This document shows, in pieces, positions 25,396 through 34,299 of a stretch of 64,000 bases of DNA. Position numbers and translations under genes: made by a program. How positions within the stretch are numbered: the stretch's first letter is position 1; each line of letters opens with the position of its first letter. Below the pieces are notes generated by a model. The model saw only the letters and a program-made list of their open reading frames with translations. It was not told the DNA's origin and ran no database searches. The stretch covers positions 1 through 64,000 of the forward strand of contig NZ_OENA01000098.1 of the NCBI RefSeq assembly GCF_900239185.1, given 5' to 3'. This DNA comes from Tenacibaculum finnmarkense. GTDB lineage: Bacteria; Bacteroidota; Bacteroidia; Flavobacteriales; Flavobacteriaceae.

Positions 25396-26588
25396 AATTT
25401 TTTAGCTTGAAAAGTCTCAGTTACTGCCGCAGCAGTAATTTTTATAGTGTAGTTGCCATTTTTATAGATGTTCGAATTTAAGTTAAAGTACACAAATCCA
25501 TCTTTAGATTTTTTTATAATATCATTTAATAATTTTTCATCTTTATAAATTGCTAATTTTACTTTTAATCCGTCAGGAATCATCTGATTCATAAAACTTT
25601 TTAAAGGTCCAATTTTTACAGTTCTGTTATTGTTTGAAAAATTAATGTCAAATTTTTCTATTATTTTTTTATAACTTATTTTTAATATTTTACTTTCCGA
25701 AATACCAGTTATATAAGCTTTTACTTTCCAAGTGTCTTCAAATTCGGGATGAATCATTTTAGCATAAGCAATACCATTTATAGTAGTTCCAGCTGTTTTT
25801 AGCATATTTCCTTTTTTATTAGTGATAAAAAAATCAACAAAACTACCATCGCTAATAACATTCTTATTTTTATCTTTTATAATAGAAGTGTAAAAAGTTG
25901 TTATTTGATTTCCGTCTGCATATTTATGATTTCGTTTAAAAAACAGTTTAAAATCAGTACCTATAGCAGGCATTATATTTAGACTGTATTCTTTAGAATT
26001 TAAACCTAAAGATGCTGATGATATAAGCATTCTTCCGCTTTTTAAAGGGGAGTATATTTTTTTAAATGCAATTAAATTATCCGTTAAAACGTTTACTTTT
26101 CTTTCTGATTTTAAAAATTGATGTTTCACTTTTACCGAAGTGCCTTTTTTTAAAGGATTATCTAAATCATCTGTAGGTATTACAACTAACATGGTGTAAT
26201 CTATGCTGCCTGCTTCAATACTTGGCGGACCTAAATAAGTTTCTAAAGAAATAGGATTATGTTTTGGTATTATTTTAAATTGTCCTGAAATATTGTTTTT
26301 ATCATTTACAATTTTCCAATTTAAAACACCAATTTTATTACTTACGTAAGGAGGTATTTTAAAAATTATAGTATCATTATTAATTTCAGAATTAATTAAA
26401 GTACTTCCGTAACTATTGCTGCAATAAATTTGATAGATTTTTGTGTTGTTGCTATTAAATTTTAAATGAATAGTATCTCCTGCGATAAATTCTTTTTGTT
26501 GCGTTAATAATTTTATGGTATTTTGAGCTGTAGAAACAAGTGTTACAAAGCAACAAAAAAGTAAAAAAAGGTTCTTTCTAAAATTCAT
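25389..26588 (-). CDS. Secreted Ig-like/macroglobulin-like protein of unknown function
   Basis: I do not recognise a characterised family. The 399-residue protein has a signal peptide (residues 1-21, ending STAQ) and three or four beta-sandwich-like segments. A segment with LGPPSIEAGSIDYTMLVVIPTDD and one with RNHKYADGNQITTFYTSIIKDKN resemble the strands of invasin or alpha-2-macroglobulin-type domains. The start overlaps the stop of the GT-C-like gene by one base (TAATG) and the end overlaps the glycosidase start by 7 nt, so all three are made together. A periplasmic scaffold or adaptor of the polysaccharide machinery is the most economical guess. Confidence 0.7.
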   Translation of the reverse strand: MNFRKNLFLLFCCFVTLVSTAQNTIKLLTQQKEFIAGDTIHLKFNSNNTKIYQIYCSNSYGSTLINSEINNDTIIFKIPPYVSNKIGVLNWKIVNDKNNISGQFKIIPKHNPISLETYLGPPSIEAGSIDYTMLVVIPTDDLDNPLKKGTSVKVKHQFLKSERKVNVLTDNLIAFKKIYSPLKSGRMLISSASLGLNSKEYSLNIMPAIGTDFKLFFKRNHKYADGNQITTFYTSIIKDKNKNVISDGSFVDFFITNKKGNMLKTAGTTINGIAYAKMIHPEFEDTWKVKAYITGISESKILKISYKKIIEKFDINFSNNNRTVKIGPLKSFMNQMIPDGLKVKLAIYKDEKLLNDIIKKSKDGFVYFNLNSNIYKNGNYTIKITAAAVTETFQAKKLW

Positions 26589-29500
26589 TATTTAGGATTT
26601 CCGATGTAATTATTCATTTCAATTTTGATAAAAGAATACAGCGGATGCTTTATTTTTTGAAATTGAGTATTTCCATGATTTTCTATTCTGTTAGGTATTA
26701 TTTTATCTGAAATATCTTTATTTGGTAGTCCGTTAACGTAACAATCGGTCATATCATCATTAATAATAATAACTTCATTGTTTTTTAAAATAGTGTATTC
26801 AAAATATTGTTTTCGTTGTTGTCTTATGCCATTTTCTAAAAATAAATGATCTACCCAAACTAATATTTTATCTTTATTATAATAAGTGATTAATAATTGA
26901 GGAATGGTAATTTCTTGTAAACCACTATTAAATAAAGTTCCTTGTATTTTTTTACTATCGATATTAATATCACTTAAAACTACATTTTTATACAAATCAG
27001 AATTAGACACATTTCCTGCTGCTTGTAAGTTGAATTTAGTAGGTTGTTCTTCAAATTCAACAGGTGTAAATTCATCAGGATTAAATGTTTTAGGAATAGC
27101 ATCTTTTGTTTTAGACCAAGCAATTCCTTCAAAATTAATTCTAAACGAACTAACTTCTTTAGGCATTAATTTATGTTTTATATGATATTTAGCATTGTAA
27201 GTAGCTAGTTTTTTGTTTTCATCATTATATAATGTTCCTTTTAAAACAACATCGGCAGGTACATTATCTATATTTTGTACTTCTCCGATAAGTGCATAAT
27301 GTGTTTTAAATTTAACTAATTTAGCAGATACAATTTCTAAAACAGGTTGTTTTAAAACATCTTCGTGATGTGTTTGTTCTGTGGTTATTTTTCGTCTTCC
27401 TTGATTAAAATAGCCTGTTATATTATTTGAATATAATTGATCTGGCGGTAAATCAGAATCCATGTTTTCAGGTAATATAAACCATTTACCTTTTCTATTA
27501 ACCAATGTTTTAAAATCTGTTTTACTAATTTTTTCAAGAGGAGTAATCCAGTTTGTATGTACTTTTAAAATAGCTAAACTAGCTGTTTTTTTAGTCGTAA
27601 TAGTTTTTAAAGCATCTAATTTAGCATAAGAACCTAATAAACCATCAGAAACAGAAATTTCTAACATAAATTGCGCAATAGAGATACCACTTTCAGGATC
27701 TATTAATTGATAACTTTTTTCATATTCTTTAAAATCAATGGCATCATAATAGGCTTTTATAGCATTTTCAGGAGTTCTTTGTGAATCATTTTTTATATAA
27801 AATAAATAAGAACTATAAAATAAAATTCCACATAATATAACTGCCCAAATATGTATTGTTGTTAAAAGACCTTTAGAAAAAAGACTGTATTTGTTTTTAA
27901 ATTTACTATTTAAATATGGAGGTAATATTCTTACTTTAGTTTTTAAACTACGTATAAAAATAGCTTGAATATTTAAAATAAATGCAATAATAGCTGTTAA
28001 AAAAGGAATGATTCCCCACATTACTTTTTGCCAAGTAGCAACATCTTCTTTTGGTAAAATAGAAGAAAGTGGTGGTACATTTAGTTTTTCCCAAACCATA
28101 ATTCCGTTTTCTAGTTGTGGTAAGCGTTGCCATCCACAGAAATAAAGAATAGGGTCGTAAAATTTATCATTAGAAAAAATATATTTTAAATTGTATTTTT
28201 CAGGAGTTGTTAAAAATTGTTGTAAAGATCCAATTCCTGCAACACCCTTAAATTTTGAGTTTTCTAAACGTTCTATTGGTCTTGTTGTTAGTTCGGGTAA
28301 ACGCCTTGCTGAGTGGTAATTTCCATCAACAGTCATTGCTTTTGTTTGTGCTGATAACCACGCCATTTGATCACCAAAACCTAAGGTTAAATACCGCCAT
28401 TGATCATGCTGATCTTGATTAAGAAAGTTAACAATAGGTAACATTTTAATTTTTTGTGGTTGCGAGGGTCTAAAATAGCCTAAACTCATGGTGAAAATAG
28501 TCATCAATAAAAATAAAGAAGCTAATAATCCTCCAATTAAACGATGATATACTGTGCCAAATTTACGTTGAATTAGTACTTTTAAATCGCCTTCTATAAA
28601 GCGATAAGCAAATTCACCAAATAGTGGTAAAGCCATAATCGATGCCCATAATGTAAATCTATCTAAAGTTAAAATATTAAAGGCATTGTGTCCTAAAATT
28701 ATTTTAGGAATAGGCGTTGTTCCTCCTGTGCCCAAAATCAATAACATTGTAAAAGAAATTCCGAAGAATAAATATCTTTTTTGAAAAAATCTGTAAAAAA
28801 AATACGGTAAAAGGAATAATAAAACACCCCAAGGAATTATAAAAAAAACAAGCCCCGATGAGGTGATTTCTAAAAAATTATCTCTAGAACCATGCGGAAT
28901 AGGAACTTGTGTAATCGGGTTTTTTTTAGAATTAATCCAATAAGGTAAGAGGCAGAAAATAATTATAATCAAAGAAAAAAAACCAAAACTAATATTTCGT
29001 TTAAATTGTTTACCGAAATTTTTTATAAATAGTTTAAAAGTAACTTCTTTATAGGAAGTTACTTGTTCACGAGAAATATCTAAAATAACCATTCCAATTA
29101 AAGGAAATATAAAAAAAATCATTCCAAAAATAGGTGTAACATGATGCGAGGTAACTGTAACGGAAATTAAAGAAAGTGCTGTAAATAAATAGCGATATTT
29201 ACCTGTTTTTAGCCAAGAATATACCTCGGGTAAAGCGTGCATTAAAACAGCAATACCAATAATACTTGGTAACTGCCCGAAAATATGAAGTGTTTCTACA
29301 AAAGAAGATGAAAAAACAGCTAAAATAGCAGCATAACCAGCCGCTGTTTTATTAGAAGTTATCAATACTGAAAAACGATAAACTCCTGTAATAAATAATA
29401 GAATTGCAATAATAGCGACACTAAAAAGCCCGAATTTTAAACCAGCAATTAAAGATAAAGCCCCAATAGATTGATGTACTAAAGGCGGATAACTCATCAC

Positions 29501-29683
29501 TGTAAAACCTGTGTACCATTTAAAATTCCAAGGTTCAAACCAATTATTTGCGTAATGATCGGCAAAAAACAAGTGAATTAAAGCATCATAAGTAGTTTCT
29601 AAAGTAAAAAAAATAGCACTTCCATGAAAGGCAATAGCGAATAGTATTGCAGATATTAAATATTTATTAGAAGTCTCTTTCAT
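26588..29683 (-). CDS. Large GT-C-like membrane protein with NTF2-like and FxLYD-like periplasmic domains
   Basis: The first 570 residues of this 1,031-residue protein hold about 12 transmembrane helices. Acidic and aromatic residues in the first outward loop (TTYDALIHLFFADHYANNW) recall GT-C enzymes that take sugars from polyprenyl phosphate. A further helix (about 600-625) leads to an NTF2-like domain (about 640-760) and two beta-sandwich domains (about 790-860 and 900-990), the first of which reads like an FxLYD domain. It heads a three-gene operon with the Ig-like protein and the GH5-like enzyme, divergent from the receiver-GT2 gene. I infer a transferase that uses the lipid-linked sugar made by that protein, but the acceptor is unknown. 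Confidence 0.7.
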   Translation of the reverse strand: MKETSNKYLISAILFAIAFHGSAIFFTLETTYDALIHLFFADHYANNWFEPWNFKWYTGFTVMSYPPLVHQSIGALSLIAGLKFGLFSVAIIAILLFITGVYRFSVLITSNKTAAGYAAILAVFSSSFVETLHIFGQLPSIIGIAVLMHALPEVYSWLKTGKYRYLFTALSLISVTVTSHHVTPIFGMIFFIFPLIGMVILDISREQVTSYKEVTFKLFIKNFGKQFKRNISFGFFSLIIIIFCLLPYWINSKKNPITQVPIPHGSRDNFLEITSSGLVFFIIPWGVLLFLLPYFFYRFFQKRYLFFGISFTMLLILGTGGTTPIPKIILGHNAFNILTLDRFTLWASIMALPLFGEFAYRFIEGDLKVLIQRKFGTVYHRLIGGLLASLFLLMTIFTMSLGYFRPSQPQKIKMLPIVNFLNQDQHDQWRYLTLGFGDQMAWLSAQTKAMTVDGNYHSARRLPELTTRPIERLENSKFKGVAGIGSLQQFLTTPEKYNLKYIFSNDKFYDPILYFCGWQRLPQLENGIMVWEKLNVPPLSSILPKEDVATWQKVMWGIIPFLTAIIAFILNIQAIFIRSLKTKVRILPPYLNSKFKNKYSLFSKGLLTTIHIWAVILCGILFYSSYLFYIKNDSQRTPENAIKAYYDAIDFKEYEKSYQLIDPESGISIAQFMLEISVSDGLLGSYAKLDALKTITTKKTASLAILKVHTNWITPLEKISKTDFKTLVNRKGKWFILPENMDSDLPPDQLYSNNITGYFNQGRRKITTEQTHHEDVLKQPVLEIVSAKLVKFKTHYALIGEVQNIDNVPADVVLKGTLYNDENKKLATYNAKYHIKHKLMPKEVSSFRINFEGIAWSKTKDAIPKTFNPDEFTPVEFEEQPTKFNLQAAGNVSNSDLYKNVVLSDINIDSKKIQGTLFNSGLQEITIPQLLITYYNKDKILVWVDHLFLENGIRQQRKQYFEYTILKNNEVIIINDDMTDCYVNGLPNKDISDKIIPNRIENHGNTQFQKIKHPLYSFIKIEMNNYIGNPK

Positions 29684-29827
29684 AAAACAAAGTGCTCTTT
29701 TTCAGTAATGTAAATATAAATCATTTTAAAGGATGCTTGAATTTTTTATTTAACAGCGCTAATCTTCCATTGGACTAAAGAAAAGCTCCTTTAAAGGCGG
29801 TGCTATTTTTTTTAGAAGAAACTACGT

Positions 29828-29835
29828 TATTTTTG
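29828..29835 (+). promoter_or_regulatory. -7 promoter element (TATTTTTG)
   Basis: A perfect TAnnTTTG match. With a transcription start about 7 nt downstream it favours the ATG at 29854 over the one at 29842 for the receiver-GT2 gene. Confidence 0.4.
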
Positions 29836-29853
29836 AATTAAATGTTATTTGTT

Positions 29854-30993
29854 ATGAAAATATTAGCGATAGATGATCAAAAATTAGTTTTAATACCATT
29901 AGAGATTCGTTTAAAAGAATTGGGTTATGAAGTTGTAACAGAAACAAATGCTTTAAAAGGAATTGCTTTATTCAGTTCTTTTCAGCCAGATTTAGTAATT
30001 GTAGATCTTAATATGCCAGGGGTTTCAGGCATGGAAATAGTAAAACATATTAGAATAACTAAAAATTCAGACACGCCTATTATGATTTTGTCAGGTAATA
30101 CCGACGATAACATGATAACACAAGGTTTTGATTTAGGTATTAATGATTATATGAAAAAACCGCTAAGTTTAGTAGAAGTCTGCGCTAGGGTAAAAAGACT
30201 GATAGGCATTGCAAAGGCTGTCAATAAAAATATAAAATATAAAGGTGTCATTATACAACAAAGATGTGTTGGTGTTGTAATTCCGTGTTATAATGAAGAA
30301 AAAAGACTTTTAAGTAAAGATTTTACGGCTTTTATTGATAAAAATTCAGGCTATCATTTATGTTTTGTAAATGATGGAAGTACTGATAAAACATTAACTG
30401 TTTTAAACGATTTAAGAAAAGGAAGAGAAGATTTTATTACCATACATAATTGTGTAGAAAATGGTGGTAAGGCGGAAGCCGTAAGACAAGGAATGTTATA
30501 TCTTTCAAAACAAGATGATTTAGATTATATCGGTTTTTTAGATGCTGATTTATCGACCAATTTAACTGATTTTGATGCTTTAGTTTCTGTTATTGAAAAT
30601 TCGGATTATAAAATTGTAAGCGGTTCTAGAATTCGTAGAATGGGGGCAAATATTACAAAAGAATCTGCCCGTAAAATAATAAGTTTATCCATAAATTTTA
30701 TCATCAGAAAAATTCTTTCTATGGATTTTAAAGATACCCAATGCGGTGCTAAAATTTTTAAGAAAGATGTGATTGAAATTTCTTTTGGTAAAAAATTTAT
30801 AACAAAATGGATTTTTGATGTTGAAATTTTTAAAAGAATTACACGTCATTTTGGTTTAGAACAAGCAAAAAAAATACTGTGTGAGATGCCTTTAAAAAGA
30901 TGGATTCATGCAGATGGTTCTAAATTATCGATAAAAGATTCTGTTAAAATCATAGGACAATTAGGGCAAATAGCCTGGTCTTATAAAAAATAA
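29854..30993 (+). CDS. Response-regulator receiver fused to GT2 glycosyltransferase
   Basis: From 29854 the protein has 379 residues; an in-frame ATG at 29842 would add four. Residues 1-120 are a complete receiver domain: Asp7-Asp8, phosphoacceptor Asp51 in VIVDLNMP, Ser in MILSGN, and Lys in YMKKPLS. Residues about 138-379 are a GT-A fold of the dolichyl-phosphate sugar synthase type, with VGVVIPCYNEEKRL, FVNDGSTDKT, the metal-binding Asp230-Ala-Asp232 (FLDADLST) and the acceptor-site QCGAK motif. Both halves look active, so sugar transfer to polyprenyl phosphate is probably switched by phosphorylation. No cognate kinase is adjacent. It leads an operon with the small GT-like gene and manA. 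Confidence 0.9.
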   Translation: MKILAIDDQKLVLIPLEIRLKELGYEVVTETNALKGIALFSSFQPDLVIVDLNMPGVSGMEIVKHIRITKNSDTPIMILSGNTDDNMITQGFDLGINDYMKKPLSLVEVCARVKRLIGIAKAVNKNIKYKGVIIQQRCVGVVIPCYNEEKRLLSKDFTAFIDKNSGYHLCFVNDGSTDKTLTVLNDLRKGREDFITIHNCVENGGKAEAVRQGMLYLSKQDDLDYIGFLDADLSTNLTDFDALVSVIENSDYKIVSGSRIRRMGANITKESARKIISLSINFIIRKILSMDFKDTQCGAKIFKKDVIEISFGKKFITKWIFDVEIFKRITRHFGLEQAKKILCEMPLKRWIHADGSKLSIKDSVKIIGQLGQIAWSYKK

Positions 30994-31021
30994 TCATAAC
31001 TTAATATTTAGCAAGTGTACT

Positions 31022-31432
31022 ATGAAGAAAGGACTCATTATTATTTTTGAAAAAAAAGACGCAGCTATTTTAAATGCTTTTTGTTTAAGGTCATTTATAA
31101 ATCAAAAACTAAAAATAGTATTAATTAATAATGGCAATCATCAGGTGGTATTTGAGTTTTTAAATATTTTGAAAGATACATCGAAATGTGATGTTTCAAT
31201 TTTAACACTACGGCGAGAAAAAAAAGTAGTATCAGCTATAAAAGCAGGGGTACGCTTTTTATCAACTATAAAAAATATTGGTTTAATTATATATACAAAC
31301 CCAAGAAATATGTTAAATGCTACTTGGATTGATCAAGAATTAGATTTATCTAAGATAGAATTACCACACAAAAAAAACGAAAGAATATTACTAAGAAGAG
31401 TGTATTCTATGAATGAAATAATTAATTATTAA
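31022..31432 (+). CDS. Small GT-A-like protein without a DxD motif
   Basis: The 136-residue protein looks like the first half of a GT2 glycosyltransferase fold: alternating strands and helices with LKIVLINNGNHQVVFEFL where GT2 enzymes have the nucleotide-binding VNDGS stretch. An AIKAGVRFLSTIKNIGLIIYTN stretch stands where they have AxRxG...DAD. The metal-binding DxD is gone (YTNP), so it is unlikely to be catalytic by itself. It lies 28 nt after the receiver-GT2 gene and 8 nt before manA. It could be a degenerate duplicate, a regulatory partner of the fusion enzyme, or an unrelated Rossmann-like fold; I favour the first two. Confidence 0.6.
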   Translation: MKKGLIIIFEKKDAAILNAFCLRSFINQKLKIVLINNGNHQVVFEFLNILKDTSKCDVSILTLRREKKVVSAIKAGVRFLSTIKNIGLIIYTNPRNMLNATWIDQELDLSKIELPHKKNERILLRRVYSMNEIINY

Positions 31433-31440
31433 AACAGGAG

Positions 31441-32664
31441 ATGATGATTTTAGAACAAACTATTCATAAAATTTTTTTAATCGAAGGGAGAATACAGCGA
31501 TATGATTGGGGAGGTAAAAAATTTATCTCAAATTTAATCAAAAGAAGAAAAAGCATCGCTAATTATGCCGAATATTGGTTAGGAGCGCATTTAAAAGCGC
31601 CATCAATTATTAAAACAAAGGCAGGTAATATTTCTTTAGATTTCTTTTTAAGACAAAAACCAATTGAGTTTTTAGGATTAAGAGTCGCTAAAACCTATGG
31701 TAAACTCCCGTATTTATTTAAAGTATTAGATGTTCATAAAATGCTGTCAATACAAGTGCATCCAACAAAAAAAGCAGCTGAAATAGGCTTTAAACGTGAA
31801 AATAAAAAAGGGATTTTATTAACAGCAAGAAATAGAAATTATAAAGATAAAAATCATAAGCCAGAGGTAATGGTTGCTTTAAGTGATTTTTGGCTGTTAC
31901 ATGGTTTTTTAGAAAGTGAAAAAATAATAAATAATCTTGAACAAACAAGTGAGTTGCGTTTTTTACTGTCAACTTTTCAAGAATCGAATTATTTTGAATT
32001 GTACAAAAAAGTGATGCAGTTTTCTCAGGAAGAAGTAAATGAAATTCTAAAGCCTTTAGCGAATAGAATTTTACCAGATTTTTTAAATAATAAAATAGCC
32101 AAATCATCGCCAGCATATTGGGTTGGGAAAGCTTTAGAGAATAAAAGTCTAGAAAATATTGATAAAGGAATTTTTTCTTTCTATTTTTTTAATATTGTAA
32201 ATTTATCAAAAGGTGAAGCTATTTTTCAAGACGCAGGTGTTCCACACGCATATTTAGAAGGAAAAAACATTGAATTAATGGCTAATTCTGACAACGTTTT
32301 AAGAGGCGGTTTAACAACGAAACATATCGATGTTGAAGAACTTTTGAAAAACACCAAATTTGAAGAAACAATTCCAACTATTTTACACGGTGTTAAAAGT
32401 CCACTTAATGATGAATTAGTATATCAAACAAAAGCAAAAGACTTTAAATTAAGTAAAATTCAATCAACCGATGCTATAAAATATAATTCAACATCAAAAT
32501 CGATAGAAATTTTAATTATTTTAGAGGGTAATGCTACTGTTATAAGGCATAAAAATCGCATTAATATTGAAAAAGGACAAGCCGTTTTAATAAAAGCAAA
32601 TACTCGTTATAGAATTGTTTCTTCAAAAGGTGTTGAAATTTATAAAGCAAGTGTTCCTGATTAA
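31441..32664 (+). CDS. manA: Mannose-6-phosphate isomerase ManA (class I)
   Basis: Interconverts fructose-6-phosphate and mannose-6-phosphate in the cytoplasm, feeding GDP-mannose synthesis. The 407-residue protein has the type I phosphomannose isomerase signature: RYDWGG near the N-terminus and metal ligands in SIQVHPTK (Gln, His), NHKPE (Glu) and GVPHAYL (His). The catalytic-region motif NSDNVLRGGLTTKH is also present. The position directly after a receiver-GT2 enzyme and a GT-like protein suggests it supplies mannose to the exopolysaccharide locus. An AGGAG sequence abuts the ATG at 31441, so the in-frame ATG at 31444 may be the real start. The stop codon directly abuts the stop of the convergent coaD gene. 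Confidence 0.92.
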   Translation: MMILEQTIHKIFLIEGRIQRYDWGGKKFISNLIKRRKSIANYAEYWLGAHLKAPSIIKTKAGNISLDFFLRQKPIEFLGLRVAKTYGKLPYLFKVLDVHKMLSIQVHPTKKAAEIGFKRENKKGILLTARNRNYKDKNHKPEVMVALSDFWLLHGFLESEKIINNLEQTSELRFLLSTFQESNYFELYKKVMQFSQEEVNEILKPLANRILPDFLNNKIAKSSPAYWVGKALENKSLENIDKGIFSFYFFNIVNLSKGEAIFQDAGVPHAYLEGKNIELMANSDNVLRGGLTTKHIDVEELLKNTKFEETIPTILHGVKSPLNDELVYQTKAKDFKLSKIQSTDAIKYNSTSKSIEILIILEGNATVIRHKNRINIEKGQAVLIKANTRYRIVSSKGVEIYKASVPD

Positions 32665-33117
32665 TTAAACTCGCACTGCATCAGGGACTAAACCTGTATA
32701 ATCACCATTATTTCGAATAACATCACGTACAATTGATGACGAAATATAACTTTTTCCTGATGATGTTAATAAAAATACCGTTTCTATTTCTGACAGTTTT
32801 CTGTTGGTATGTGCAATAGCTTTTTCAAATTCAAAATCGGCAGGATTTCGCAAACCTCTTAAAATAAATTGTGCATTTTCTTCTTGACAAAATTTCACCG
32901 TTAATCCGCTATAAATAACGACCTTAATTTTAGGCTGATTTTTAAAAGTTTCTTCAATAAAACGTTTGCGTTCTTCTAATGAAAACATGTATTTTTTATC
33001 AGCATTTACGCCAATTGCAATAACAACTTCATCAAACAAAGTAACGCCACGCTCAATAATATCTAGGTGTCCTAGCGTAATAGGATCAAAAGATCCTGGG
33101 AAAATAGCCTTTTTCAT
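32665..33117 (-). CDS. coaD: Phosphopantetheine adenylyltransferase CoaD
   Basis: Catalyses the penultimate step of coenzyme A synthesis, adenylylation of 4'-phosphopantetheine. The 150-residue protein is of family length. It shows the nucleotidyltransferase motif GSFDPITLGH near the N-terminus, the phosphate-binding LRGLRNPADFEFE stretch and the C-terminal SSSIVRDV motif. It lies 8 nt downstream of ddl on the same strand. Cytoplasmic, housekeeping. Confidence 0.96.
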   Translation of the reverse strand: MKKAIFPGSFDPITLGHLDIIERGVTLFDEVVIAIGVNADKKYMFSLEERKRFIEETFKNQPKIKVVIYSGLTVKFCQEENAQFILRGLRNPADFEFEKAIAHTNRKLSEIETVFLLTSSGKSYISSSIVRDVIRNNGDYTGLVPDAVRV

Positions 33118-33125
33118 GTTTTTAA

Positions 33126-34112
33126 TTATTTAAGATCGTTTTTTAAAGCCATTTCAATAGCGTTGCCAAATAACTCGGTTAAATTAATACCCGCACAATT
33201 TGCTTGTTGTGGTAAAATACTTGCTTGGGTTAAACCAGGAACGGTGTTTATTTCTAAGAAATGAGGTTCATCATTTATAAAAATATATTCAGAACGGGTA
33301 AAACCTTTCATTTTTAAAATATCATAGACTCGTTTTGATATTTCTGAAACACGGTTTTCTTGCTTTTTTGAAATTCTGGCAGGGGTAATTTCTGTTGATT
33401 TACCTTCGTATTTTGCTTGATAATCAAAAAAATCGTTTTCTGATACAATTTCTGTAATCGGTAAAACGGTGGTTGCTCCTTTATATTGAAAAACACCTAC
33501 GGAAACTTCTGTACCGTCTAAAAAACTTTCAATTAATATTTCGGTATCTTCTTTATAAGCTACTTTTAAGGCAGGAAGAAGGGCTTCTTTGCTGTGTACT
33601 TTTGAAATACCAAAGCTAGAACCTGCATTATTGGGCTTTACAAAACATGGCAGGCCAACTTTTTTAATGATTTTATCAACATCAATAAGATCACCTTGGT
33701 TTAAATACACCGAAATTGCCGTTGAAATTCCGTAGTTTTTTAAAACACTTAACGTATCTCGTTTGTTAAATGTTAATGCCATTTGATAAAAAGGAGCTGA
33801 GGTATGCTTGATTCCGATTAAATCAAAATAGGCTAAAATAGCTCCGTTTTCGCCAGGTGCGCCATGAATGGCATTAAAAACAACATCAAAAGTAATTTTT
33901 TTACCATGTACATCCGCAGAAAAATCATGCTTATTGATGCTATATTCTTGATCGTTATCATCAACTAAAACCCATTTATCTTTTAAAATATGAATTTTAT
34001 ATGCCGTATATTTTTCTTTGTCAAGATGCGTGTAAACTACTGTTCCGCTTTTTAAGGATATTGCTGCTTCCGAAGAATATCCTCCCATAATAATCGCTAT
34101 ATTTTTTTTCAC
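33126..34112 (-). CDS. ddl: D-alanine--D-alanine ligase
   Basis: Joins two D-alanines with ATP for peptidoglycan precursor synthesis. In this 328-residue protein the N-terminal MGGYSSEAAISL motif, the ATP-grasp lid and loop (LPCFVKPNNAGSSFGISKV), the EVSVGVF strand and the C-terminal metal-binding FLEINTVPGLTQASILP motif are all intact. It is co-transcribed with coaD and divergent from the PASTA gene. CAAACTTA at 34163-34170 is a TAnnTTTG element on its strand, 50 nt before the start, and may be its promoter. Confidence 0.96.
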   Translation of the reverse strand: MKKNIAIIMGGYSSEAAISLKSGTVVYTHLDKEKYTAYKIHILKDKWVLVDDNDQEYSINKHDFSADVHGKKITFDVVFNAIHGAPGENGAILAYFDLIGIKHTSAPFYQMALTFNKRDTLSVLKNYGISTAISVYLNQGDLIDVDKIIKKVGLPCFVKPNNAGSSFGISKVHSKEALLPALKVAYKEDTEILIESFLDGTEVSVGVFQYKGATTVLPITEIVSENDFFDYQAKYEGKSTEITPARISKKQENRVSEISKRVYDILKMKGFTRSEYIFINDEPHFLEINTVPGLTQASILPQQANCAGINLTELFGNAIEMALKNDLK

Positions 34113-34223
34113 GTTACTATTTTTAAATTATTTTTTTGTAAAAATTAAGGGTGTAAAACAGGCAAACTTACTAAAAAAACTCGTTAAAGACTTAATGAGT
34201 TAAAAATACTAATATTTTTACTG

Positions 34224-34231
34224 TAAATTTG
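34224..34231 (+). promoter_or_regulatory. -7 promoter element (TAAATTTG)
   Basis: A perfect TAnnTTTG match 68 nt before the PASTA-protein ATG. I see no clear -33 TTTG at the expected distance. Confidence 0.45.
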
Positions 34232-34299
34232 CAACCGTATTAAAAATAATATTCAAAAAAACATATCGCTAAAAAAGATTCAAAAAACAGCTAAAAAAT

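Noticed and set aside
29786-29812. CCTTTAAAGG-centred hairpin followed by T-run upstream of the receiver-GT2 gene as a riboswitch or attenuator
   Set aside because: The stem is short and imperfect, lies before the probable transcription start, and matches no riboswitch pattern I know.
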